Positions 34,784 to 42,581 of a stretch of DNA of 64,000 nucleotides are shown in pieces. Made by a program: the position numbers and the translations under genes. Position 1 is the first letter of the stretch. Each line of letters starts with the position of its first letter. This DNA comes from Paractinoplanes rishiriensis (GTDB taxonomy: Bacteria; Actinomycetota; Actinomycetes; Mycobacteriales; Micromonosporaceae). The notes beneath the pieces are model-generated. The model searched no databases and was not told where the DNA came from. It saw only the letters and a list, made by a program, of their open reading frames with translations. The stretch is taken from assembly GCF_016862375.1 (NCBI RefSeq), contig NZ_BOMV01000076.1, positions 62,001 through 126,000 of the forward strand, read 5' to 3'.

Positions 34784-36186
34784 CAAGTCTGGATCACGCG
34801 CCTGGTCTCCTGCGTGCGGCCAAGGCCGCACTGGTTGCCCATCAGCTTGCGGTCTCCGGCACCGACCCGGAGGTTGTCCGCCTACCAGAGAGCGCACTGG
34901 CCGAACTGATCCGGTCGCTGGCCGAGACCGCCGCAGTGGTGCATCAGATCGTCCCGGTACCAGGCCGTCACTCGGACTTCGAACTTTTCTCGCTCCTTGC
35001 CTGGCGGCAGCATGCCGCCCGAGGCCGTGAGGTGCGCAGGCTCTATCTAGTGCCATTCGGCAACCCGGACGGCGAGCGGATCATGCTGCAGGTCGAGGAC
35101 GACAACGCCAGTCAGATCAGTGCCCATCGCCTCTACGTCGGCGGCAACGCCGAAACAGCTACTCCGATGACGAACGTGTGGATCGTGGACGACCAGGTTG
35201 TGGTGTACGAAGAGCACGGCGACAGCGGCCGGCCAACATGGGTTGTCAGTGCCCGCGAGGAGGAACTTCGAACGGCCCGGGAGCGCTGGGCGACACTTTG
35301 GGAACGGCGCAGCGAGGCCGTGCACGAACCCCCACGCGTGCCGGAGCCGCTTCTAGATTCAGCTGACATGCTGCACTCGATCGCTCAGTTCGCCTGCACC
35401 GGTGATCATGTGGATCCCGCAGGCTGCGCCTGGTACCACGGGGTCTGGCAGTACCTCCGATTGTTCAACATGGTCAGTAGCCCGAACTGGCATGCCCGTT
35501 TCTACGAGGAGAACCTTCGCCGTGAGTTGCACGCGCGGGAAGGGGCGCGGGTCTTGATCACCGGAGCCGCCGATTACGGCATGCTGGCTTATGTCCTTGC
35601 CGGTCACAGTCAACCGGAGAGCCTTGACATCCACGTCGTGGACCTGTGTCACACCCCCCTGCTGGCCAATCGCTGGCTCGGCCGGCGGCACGGTGTCGAG
35701 GTGAATATTCACGCCGTTGACTTCCTCGAACAGGGGGAGCTGCTCGCCAAGAGCCTTGGCCCGTTCGACGTGGTCGTATCTGACGCATTTCTGACTCGAT
35801 TCAAGCTGACTGATCCCCCCGAGGTGGCGACGGTGGTTGCCAATTGGCGCCGTATGCTGCGGCCGGGTGGGACAGTGGTCACCACTGTGCGGATGAGCGG
35901 AAGTGGATCACTCGTGGCTGACGACTCTCGCGCTGAGACGCAGTATTTGCTACGTCTGTATGAGCGGGCCAAGAACTCCCATTGGTTGTTGAAGATCGAT
36001 TTCGACGATCTTCGCCATGCTGCCCGCGAGTATGTGCAGAAGATGGACAGTGAGGATCTCGGCGGTGAGGACGACATTGTTTCGATCTTTACCGACCAGG
36101 GGTTCCGAGTGGCGAAGAACGAGGTCGGACATGTGGACGGCGAGCTCATTCCCACCGACTACCTTCGCCTGGTCTGCCACACATAG
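34780..36186 (+). CDS. SAM-dependent methyltransferase with N-terminal accessory domain
   Basis: A 468-residue protein. Residues about 1-165 form a separate domain (HSDFELFSLLAWRQHAARG, EVRRLYLVPFGNPDGERIML, MTNVWIVDDQVVVYEE), resembling sensor-like modules in actinobacterial regulators only loosely. The rest is a class I methyltransferase: VLITGAADYGMLAYVLAGHS (motif I) near 255, DIHVVDLCHTPLL, DVVVSDAFLTRFKLTDPPEV and WRRMLRPGGTVVTTVRMSGS. ATGA overlap with the upstream gene shows coupling. The presence of two different methyltransferases before an ATPase is unusual. Substrate unknown. Confidence 0.78.
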   Translation: MTSLDHAPGLLRAAKAALVAHQLAVSGTDPEVVRLPESALAELIRSLAETAAVVHQIVPVPGRHSDFELFSLLAWRQHAARGREVRRLYLVPFGNPDGERIMLQVEDDNASQISAHRLYVGGNAETATPMTNVWIVDDQVVVYEEHGDSGRPTWVVSAREEELRTARERWATLWERRSEAVHEPPRVPEPLLDSADMLHSIAQFACTGDHVDPAGCAWYHGVWQYLRLFNMVSSPNWHARFYEENLRRELHAREGARVLITGAADYGMLAYVLAGHSQPESLDIHVVDLCHTPLLANRWLGRRHGVEVNIHAVDFLEQGELLAKSLGPFDVVVSDAFLTRFKLTDPPEVATVVANWRRMLRPGGTVVTTVRMSGSGSLVADDSRAETQYLLRLYERAKNSHWLLKIDFDDLRHAAREYVQKMDSEDLGGEDDIVSIFTDQGFRVAKNEVGHVDGELIPTDYLRLVCHT

Positions 36187-36204
36187 GTCGACCCATTTGG
36201 TTCT

Positions 36205-38730
36205 GTGATGTGGAGTAGCCTTCCCAGCGCAGCATCATCCAGTGCGGAGAAGCTGCGGGCGGCGTGGTTGGAGATTGCTGCTGAGCAGCACGCGGCGCTC
36301 CGCGGCCAAGAGCCGACCCTGCTGCTCGATCACTACGTCGATGCGGACCTGGGACACCTGCGGATAACGGTCGGCACCTCCTCGCGACCGGCCGCCCGGG
36401 TCGCCCACATTGACCTGGAGGCCATCGACCGAGCGGAGCGGGAACGCTTCAGCCCGTTACGTCTGATGGCGGCGGCCCTGGTCGATGACATCACGCCGCA
36501 GCGAGCCGGAATTCCCGAGGTGGAACGCTCGAAGCGTCCATCGCGAGATGCGGTGGCCGTGTTGGATCCGACCACGGAGCGGCTGAGGCTGACATTGACT
36601 CAGCGACGCAATGTCGTACTGGTGGGCGGGTCCGGCACCCACAAATCACAGAGTGCCGCAGGCGTTGCGGATCTGTTCGAGAGCGACGGGCACGCATGTG
36701 CATGGCTCGACATGCGTGACGGTCGGGCCGGAGCCGAAACCATCGCCTGGGAGATTCTCCGACTGCCCCGACACGAGAAGCTTCTCGTCGTCATCAACCA
36801 GGTGCAGGACGGGATGTCCGAGGTACGGCCGGTCCTGCACCTCACGAGACTTCTCCGTACCGAATTCCGCGTGAGGACGTTCGTGCTGGCGACCAGCCGT
36901 CCGGCGGCGGTCGACACGTCGCGCGGCCTGTTCCGATCCTTCACCCGGGTTCCCATACAGACAACGACCGTCAGGTTTCCCGCCGAGCCTGAGCTTCGTG
37001 AGGCTCTGCATTGGTTCGCCTGCCTCAAACTTTTCGAGATCCGGCCCTTGCTGTCGACAGTCAGCCGGCGTTTTCCGCAGTCCGTTGTCGATCGTCTGAC
37101 CAGCGGCAATCAACCGCTTCTGAGCCGGACGAGCGCGCACTACTCACTTGCATCCGGACAGGATGCCGCCACCCTGATCCGAAATCTGCGCAGCCCGACG
37201 ACGCCTGGCGACGTTGTCTGGGCGTACCTCAAACTGATTGGCCACAATGCCGGTCGCGACCTGATGCGGCGCCTTGACCAGGGTGATGTCGTTAGCGAGA
37301 GCACCGCCAGCCAGTCTTACCTGGCGCCCGCGTGGGATTTGCTGCACCGACTGGGCGACACACTCGACGCACACTGTGAGTTGGACCCGAGTTGGGGTGG
37401 GAACGTCGGCGCCGCCGTCTTCGCCGCCGAGGCGCTGGCTGAGCTCGACCATCGCGCACAGTGGGAGACGGTGGCCCGATACGTCCGAACTAGTTGGCGG
37501 TACGACCGGCCGGGTGTGCTGCCCGAACCGGCCAGGGGACGGACCAGCGAGTACGCGGATTTCCTCGAGATCGCGCGTTACATGGACATCGAGGATGAAC
37601 AGCTGGTACAGGCGCACCTCGGCCTCCCGCCCGGCCACGAACTGAGCGACGACATAGACCTGGATCGGTTTCACCGCACCTGGATGCTCGGCGTGCTCCT
37701 CGGCTTCGAAGGATCGGCCTTGTCGCCGACACCTGGGCGCGATGCCCTGATTCGGACGGCCGACGAGGAGTGCCACCCGAGTCTGGGCTACTTTTACCCA
37801 CGACGCGTGCCCTGGGTGACTGCCCGCGTCCTCCTCGGCCTCAGCCGCGTCGGTCGCACCTACCAGAACAGTGACACCGTTCAGCGCGCCTGCGAATGGC
37901 TTAAACGGCCGCTTCGCTCCGGTGGGCCGTACGGCCTTTGGTGGAAAGGCGGAACGGGCTCATGGAACCGCGACGAGGCCACCACCGCCATGTGCGTCGC
38001 CGCGCTGATCCGTGCTGGCGACGGCGAAACGCCCGAGGTTCGGACGGCTCTGGCATGGCTGAGCGCCCGGGCGGGCGAGTGGACCAAAACCGACCGCGAG
38101 ATCGATCTGGCGATCGTTCTCGAGGCCGCGATGCTGGGCGCGGCCGATTGGCGTGCGTCCTACGCTCGTATTCTCAATCTGCTGCACTGGTCCGCGGGCG
38201 AGATTCAGCGGATGAGCAGCCAGCAGCCGGATCCGCGATTCGTTCCGGAGAGCGCGCTGCGCGCCCCGTTCGCGGCGGCCCAGCTCGCAACCCTGGTACG
38301 TGTAGCGGTCGGCCGCGAGTCAGAGGCGCTTCTGGATGCCGCCGCGCACCGGCGGATACCAAGGCAGCGGGGCACCGGACTCGATCCGGCCGACAGCCTG
38401 GCGTCCACCGCGGCCGGGGTCACCGACGTACGGCCGATGCCGTCGCTCGAGCGGTGGCGACGTGCGGGTGCACTGATTGCCGAGACGCTGGAGACGAGTC
38501 TCCGGGCGCGTTCGGCGGTTCAGCGCGCGGATCCTGGCCGGCAGGCCAGCGAAATATGGGAGCAGGCAGAACGCGACCGGACACGCCTCAACCTTTACCG
38601 AGAACTGGCAGACCAGTTGGACGAACTTACGCCACGCGAGGTGTTGCAAGAGCTCAACCGGCTCGGCCGCGAGGTCTGTGAAACACGTTGGGATGACGGG
38701 CTGACCTTCGAAAATCAGGGCCATCCATGA
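36205..38730 (+). CDS. P-loop NTPase with terpene-cyclase-like helical C-terminal domain
   Basis: An 841-residue protein. A leading 110 residues of unassigned sequence is followed by a P-loop domain with Walker A VVLVGGSGTHKSQSAAGV near 136-150, a KLLVVINQVQDGM segment near 192 as a poor Walker B (no obvious Asp), then LLRTEFRVRTFVLATSRPAA (sensor-like). The middle is helical. Residues about 520-640 (PRRVPWVTARVLLGLSRVGR, CEWLKRP, GPYGLWWKGGTGSWNRDEAT, TAMCVAALIRAG) look like alpha/alpha-toroid repeats of the terpene cyclase/prenyltransferase class. GTG 36205 or ATG 36208 may start it. The architecture resembles STAND-type signalling NTPases. Overlaps the next gene by four bases. Confidence 0.75.
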   Translation: MMWSSLPSAASSSAEKLRAAWLEIAAEQHAALRGQEPTLLLDHYVDADLGHLRITVGTSSRPAARVAHIDLEAIDRAERERFSPLRLMAAALVDDITPQRAGIPEVERSKRPSRDAVAVLDPTTERLRLTLTQRRNVVLVGGSGTHKSQSAAGVADLFESDGHACAWLDMRDGRAGAETIAWEILRLPRHEKLLVVINQVQDGMSEVRPVLHLTRLLRTEFRVRTFVLATSRPAAVDTSRGLFRSFTRVPIQTTTVRFPAEPELREALHWFACLKLFEIRPLLSTVSRRFPQSVVDRLTSGNQPLLSRTSAHYSLASGQDAATLIRNLRSPTTPGDVVWAYLKLIGHNAGRDLMRRLDQGDVVSESTASQSYLAPAWDLLHRLGDTLDAHCELDPSWGGNVGAAVFAAEALAELDHRAQWETVARYVRTSWRYDRPGVLPEPARGRTSEYADFLEIARYMDIEDEQLVQAHLGLPPGHELSDDIDLDRFHRTWMLGVLLGFEGSALSPTPGRDALIRTADEECHPSLGYFYPRRVPWVTARVLLGLSRVGRTYQNSDTVQRACEWLKRPLRSGGPYGLWWKGGTGSWNRDEATTAMCVAALIRAGDGETPEVRTALAWLSARAGEWTKTDREIDLAIVLEAAMLGAADWRASYARILNLLHWSAGEIQRMSSQQPDPRFVPESALRAPFAAAQLATLVRVAVGRESEALLDAAAHRRIPRQRGTGLDPADSLASTAAGVTDVRPMPSLERWRRAGALIAETLETSLRARSAVQRADPGRQASEIWEQAERDRTRLNLYRELADQLDELTPREVLQELNRLGREVCETRWDDGLTFENQGHP

Positions 38731-39110
38731 GGCGCTGGGCTAGTGCGGTCGGCAGATTCCCGGCGCCGGGCACGCTCAATTTCCTTGCGGGTTTGCTGGC
38801 TGGTGCAGGAATCAACCTGCTGACGTCCGCGGCAGTCGGGGACGGCGGCGGTCTGGGAATACACATCGTCCTCGACTCGGTGGCGTGGGTGTCCGGTGCG
38901 GCCCTACTGACAAGCGCGGCGACGATGCTGGGAAATGCTGACCGTCAAGCGGCTTTGTTGATCACACCAGAGTTCAACGATATGGAGCGGCGGCAAATTC
39001 GTACGCTGGAGATCAACCGAGTGGCTCGCCCGGTGAGGTGGCTACTTCTCGGCGCTTTCGCGTGCGTCGCCGTCGCGGTCGCCCTTCTACCGCAGTTGGC
39101 GAGGCACTGA
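38727..39110 (+). CDS. Small three-helix membrane protein
   Basis: A 127-residue protein with three predicted membrane helices (about residues 16-38 with NLLTSAA, 45-68 with IHIVLDSVAWVSGAALL, 103-122 with WLLLGAFACVAVAVALL) and a soluble loop (EFNDMERRQIRTLEINRVAR) between the second and third. ATGA overlap with the NTPase gene means it is translated with it. It may be the membrane-active or anchoring part of the four-gene cassette; effectors of several conflict systems have this size and topology, but this is inference. Confidence 0.72.
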   Translation: MRRWASAVGRFPAPGTLNFLAGLLAGAGINLLTSAAVGDGGGLGIHIVLDSVAWVSGAALLTSAATMLGNADRQAALLITPEFNDMERRQIRTLEINRVARPVRWLLLGAFACVAVAVALLPQLARH

Positions 39111-39131
39111 TCGGCCGGTGGCCTGCCCCAC

Positions 39132-40316
39132 CTAGCTCGGGCAAGCACACCCTCCCCCCTTGGCCAGCACCTCGCCGGCCACGCCGCGGCCCACTGCCAA
39201 CCCACCCTGGTTGCTGAACTCGAAGTGCTGCCCGCCGTACACCCGGGACCGCCCGGCCTCGTTCGCCGCCGCCGTGAAGCCGGGGTAGCTGCGCGCCAGC
39301 CCGCCCGGCGCCGAGTCGGTGACGTGCGTGAACGGGACCGCGTCGGTGCAGAAGTAGGCGGCCAGCACGGCCGCGCCCGCGCCGCTGTAGGAGCTGTGGC
39401 CGGACACGTACTCCGGGGTGCTGCCGACGCTGCCGGCTCGTGCGGTCCACGCCGTGTCGGTGGTGGTCTCGCGGATGGCGGTGGTCGGGCGCCAATGGCG
39501 GTACGTGAACTTGGTCGCGACCGTGACCACCGTGGTGTCGGCCAGTGCCGTGGTCAGCAACGCGGTGAGCCTGGTCTGCTCGGTCAGCGGCAGCCGGCGT
39601 TCGTGTGCCACCTCCAGGGCGATCCGCAGCCACTCGCCGGGCGGCTGGCTGGAACCGGCCGGCAGCGACCAGTACTGGTAGGTGGCCAGCAGGTCGGGGT
39701 CGGGGCGTGCGGCGTCGCCGAGGATCGCCACCTCGGTGAAGGCGGCCGCGTACAGGATGCTGTCCAGGGCGGGCGGCGGTCCGGGCACATACCGGGCGGG
39801 GTCGGCGATCGCGAACGGGCGGACGTTGCGGTACTGCACGCCCGACCAGGCAGCCCGGAACACGCCCGGTCCGGCGCCGGCCGGCTGGGTCTCGACCGGG
39901 GTGCTGCCGTCGTCGGCGCGGGCCGCCACCATCGACGCGCCGACCTCGGCACCCCGGCGTGCGCCGCTGGTCACGCCGGGGACATGGGCCTCGCGCAGGA
40001 GGGTGAGTTCGGCCTTGAGGCGTACGTCGTAATCGGCCGCACCCGGCGCAGCGAGCCGGACCAACACCGCATGTGCGGCTGCGGCCGCCGCGGCCTGCGG
40101 GTCACCGCCGCGCAGCCCGTGCACCGCGTCGTTCATGGCCACATTGACCATCGCGTAGAGCCGCGCGGCGTCGGCATCGGTGGCCCGCGCGGTGCGCACC
40201 GCAGAAAGGGCAAGTTCATTCCAGCCACGTACGACGTCCAGGTCGACCCGGGAGGCGGCGGCCGCCGGCGATGCGCCGGCCAAACTCAGCACGAGAACGA
40301 TCGCAAGCTTCCGCAT
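39132..40316 (-). CDS. Secreted vanadium-dependent haloperoxidase/PAP2-type protein
   Basis: A 394-residue exported protein with signal peptide MRKLAIVLVLSLAGASPAAA. The PAP2/vanadium haloperoxidase triad of motifs is visible: KFTYRHWRPTTAIR near residue 268, EYVSGHSSYSGAGA near 300, and SRVYGGQHFEFSN near 360, covering the lysine, arginine and histidines that bind vanadate or phosphate. Vanadium haloperoxidases oxidise halides with H2O2; acid phosphatases share the same site and cannot be excluded. A Cys pair at the C-terminus (CACPS) is unusual. It is convergent with the NTPase cassette. Confidence 0.87.
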   Translation of the reverse strand: MRKLAIVLVLSLAGASPAAAASRVDLDVVRGWNELALSAVRTARATDADAARLYAMVNVAMNDAVHGLRGGDPQAAAAAAAHAVLVRLAAPGAADYDVRLKAELTLLREAHVPGVTSGARRGAEVGASMVAARADDGSTPVETQPAGAGPGVFRAAWSGVQYRNVRPFAIADPARYVPGPPPALDSILYAAAFTEVAILGDAARPDPDLLATYQYWSLPAGSSQPPGEWLRIALEVAHERRLPLTEQTRLTALLTTALADTTVVTVATKFTYRHWRPTTAIRETTTDTAWTARAGSVGSTPEYVSGHSSYSGAGAAVLAAYFCTDAVPFTHVTDSAPGGLARSYPGFTAAANEAGRSRVYGGQHFEFSNQGGLAVGRGVAGEVLAKGGGCACPS

Positions 40317-40400
40317 ACGCGTACCTTGCTCCGGAAAACAAAGGCGAGCGCCGATGTGTAGCGAATGCGACTCACGCTCCGGCCTGGAAAACTGCGGATC

Positions 40401-40910
40401 ATGAGCGCCGAACTACCCGACGTCGGCCCGTCCACCGACGTCCGCGAGCTGCTGTTGACGTACCTCGATTTCTACCGCGCCGCGGTGACGGACAAACTGT
40501 CCGGCCTGTCCGACGCCGACCTGCGCACCAGCCGCCTGCCGTCCGGCTGGACCCCGATCGAACTGCTCAAACACCTGGTCTTCATGGAACGCCGGTGGCT
40601 GGTCTGGGGCGTCCGCGGCGACCAGGTGGACGAGCCGTGGGGCGACGACCGCAACGGCCGCTGGTCGGTCCCGCCCGAGGAAACCGTCGAGGAGTGGCTG
40701 GCGGCGCTGCACCAGGGCGGCCGCCGCACCCGCGAAATAGTCGCCGGCCTCCCGCTCACCGCGATCGCCGCGCGCACCGGCCGCTTCGCGGACCGGTCCA
40801 CCCCGCCGTCGGTCACGGCGGTGCTTTTCCACGTCCTGCAGGAGTACGCCCGCCACGCCGGCCACCTGGACATCGCCCGCGAACTGATCGACGGCTCAAC
40901 CGGCGAGTGA
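40401..40910 (+). CDS. DinB/mycothiol transferase-like protein (DUF664 type)
   Basis: A 169-residue four-helix protein of the DinB superfamily: VRELLLTYLDFYRAAVTDKL, LPSGWTPIELLKHLVFMERR (with a metal-binding His) and VTAVLFHVLQEYARHAGHLD (a second pair of His). These histidines are the metal-binding set of the DUF664/DinB_2 proteins, which in actinobacteria include mycothiol-dependent enzymes. The ATG at 40401 has no clear Shine-Dalgarno and the longer frame from 40365 is not supported. Substrate unknown. Confidence 0.82.
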   Translation: MSAELPDVGPSTDVRELLLTYLDFYRAAVTDKLSGLSDADLRTSRLPSGWTPIELLKHLVFMERRWLVWGVRGDQVDEPWGDDRNGRWSVPPEETVEEWLAALHQGGRRTREIVAGLPLTAIAARTGRFADRSTPPSVTAVLFHVLQEYARHAGHLDIARELIDGSTGE

Positions 40911-41064
40911 TTCCCGGCCACGATCGGGTGCATTTACCACAGTCGAAATCTTGCTTTCCGTAAAGTTAACTCCATCGCGTGATGTGCGAAAGAGGCAAAG
41001 TGACTTAGCTTCTGTCGGCGGGCCGGTTCTCCCGGCCGCACCGCCCACAGAGGAGATCTCACTC

Positions 41065-42342
41065 GTGACGGCTCCACCCCAGCGCCGGATCGCGATCATC
41101 GGACAGGGCTACGTCGGTCTTCCCGTCGCCCACGCCGCCGTTCGCGCCGGTCACACCGTCGTCGGCTTCGACACCGACCCGGACAAGATTGCCCGGCTGG
41201 GCGCCGGCAGTTCCCCGATCGACGACGTCGCCGACCCGGACCTGGACCACATGCTCGCCACCGGCCGCTACCGGCCCACCGGCGACCACGCCCGGCTCAA
41301 CGACTGCGACGCGTACGTGGTGACTGTCCCCACCCCGCTGCGCGACAACCGCCCCGACCTGACCGCGGTGCTGAGCGCGGCCCGGCTGATCGCCCCGCAC
41401 GTCCGCGACGACACCCTGGTGGTGCTCGAGTCCACGGTCGCCCCCGGCACCACCGCCGGCGCCTTCCGCACCGAGATCGACCGGTACGCGACCTGGACGC
41501 CGCGCTACCTGCTCGCCTTCTCACCCGAGCGCATCGACCCCGGCAACCCACAGTGGGGCTTCCGCAACACCCCCAAGCTGGTGGCGGGTGCCGACCTGGC
41601 CGCCCGGGACGCCGCGGTCAGCCTGTACCGGACGATCTGCGACACGGTGGTGCCCTGCCCCACGCTGGAGACCGCCGAACTGGCCAAACTCCTGGAGAAC
41701 ACGTACCGGTACGTGAACATCGCCCTGGTCAACGAGTTCGGGCGGCACGCACACGCCCTGGGCGCGAGCATCTGGGACGTGGTCACCGCCGCGGCCACCA
41801 AGCCGTACGGCTTCCAGCCGTTCTGGCCCGGCCCCGGCGTGGGCGGCCACTGCCTGCCGGTAGACCCGTTCTACCTGGAGGATGGCGTGGAACAGCGCCT
41901 GGGCCGGGGCTTCGACTTCATCCACGCGGCCGGCCAGATCAACAACGGCCAGCCCGACTACGTGGTTCAGCGAGCGGTCCGCCTACTGAACGACCGCCGC
42001 CGCCCGGTCAACGGCTCAACGGTGCTGGTGCTGGGCTACTCGTACAAGGTTGGCACCGCCGACATCCGCGAGACCCCGGCCGCCAAGATTGTCCGGCTGT
42101 TGCTCGATCTTGGAGCACAGGTCACGGTGAGCGACCCGCACCTGGCGGGCGCCGTCCCCGGCATTCCGGCGGCAAAGGTGATCGACCACCGCGACGCTGC
42201 CCGGGCCGCTACCGACGCGGACCTCGTGCTGCTGACCACCGCCCATCCCGAATTCGACTATGACGCTCTCGCCGAGGCTGCCTCGACAGTGCTCGACACA
42301 CGCAATCGATTCCGTCCCCGGCACACCGTCCACCAGCTCTGA
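41065..42342 (+). CDS. UDP-glucose/UDP-sugar 6-dehydrogenase
   Basis: A 425-residue enzyme of the UDP-glucose/GDP-mannose dehydrogenase family, which makes UDP-uronic acids by two NAD-dependent oxidations. The N-terminal NAD domain (IAIIGQGYVGLPVAHAAVRA), TVPTPLRDN, AFSPERIDPGN, ETAELAKLLENTYRYVNIAL, and the catalytic-Cys loop GVGGHCLPVDPFYLEDG near 255-271 are all in place, with the C-terminal VLVLGYSYKVGTADIRETPA. A GAGGAG ribosome site precedes GTG 41065. It opens an operon with a glycosyltransferase; together this is the set needed to polymerise a uronic-acid-containing polysaccharide. Confidence 0.92.
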   Translation: MTAPPQRRIAIIGQGYVGLPVAHAAVRAGHTVVGFDTDPDKIARLGAGSSPIDDVADPDLDHMLATGRYRPTGDHARLNDCDAYVVTVPTPLRDNRPDLTAVLSAARLIAPHVRDDTLVVLESTVAPGTTAGAFRTEIDRYATWTPRYLLAFSPERIDPGNPQWGFRNTPKLVAGADLAARDAAVSLYRTICDTVVPCPTLETAELAKLLENTYRYVNIALVNEFGRHAHALGASIWDVVTAAATKPYGFQPFWPGPGVGGHCLPVDPFYLEDGVEQRLGRGFDFIHAAGQINNGQPDYVVQRAVRLLNDRRRPVNGSTVLVLGYSYKVGTADIRETPAAKIVRLLLDLGAQVTVSDPHLAGAVPGIPAAKVIDHRDAARAATDADLVLLTTAHPEFDYDALAEAASTVLDTRNRFRPRHTVHQL

Positions 42343-42356
42343 ACAGAGGAGACGAC

Positions 42357-42581
42357 ATGAGCCTCGTCAACGGCGGCAACAAGACCCTTCCCCTCACCGG
42401 CACGGCGCTCGTCATCGGCAGCACCGCGGTCCCGGCGCCGAAGCTCGCTGCCATTGCGGCGCTGATCATCATCGGCGGATTCCTCCTGCTGCGCCTGACC
42501 CGGCCCAAACGCCTGGAAGGCGTGGTCCCGGGCCGACCCGGTCGAGCAAGGGTCCGGGTCTGGCGCCGGGGGGCTATCTAG
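42357..42581 (+). CDS. Short LPLTG-containing single-pass membrane peptide
   Basis: A 74-residue protein: a short polar N-terminus, the sequence KTLPLTGTALVIGSTAVPAP, one strong membrane helix (AAIAALIIIGGFLLLRL), then basic residues (TRPKRLEG and RVRVWRR). LPLTG fits the sortase LPxTG consensus and is followed by a helix and positive charges as in sortase substrates, but there is no N-terminal signal peptide and the spacing is unusual. It has a good ribosome site (GAGGAGACGAC) and lies between the dehydrogenase and the synthase gene, whose GTG overlaps its stop (TAGTG). Confidence 0.65.
   Translation: MSLVNGGNKTLPLTGTALVIGSTAVPAPKLAAIAALIIIGGFLLLRLTRPKRLEGVVPGRPGRARVRVWRRGAI

Noticed and set aside
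40911..41064. Riboswitch in the leader of the UDP-sugar dehydrogenase operon
   Set aside because: Only a GC-rich hairpin (GGGCCGG/CCGGCC) was found. No known riboswitch consensus could be recognised.
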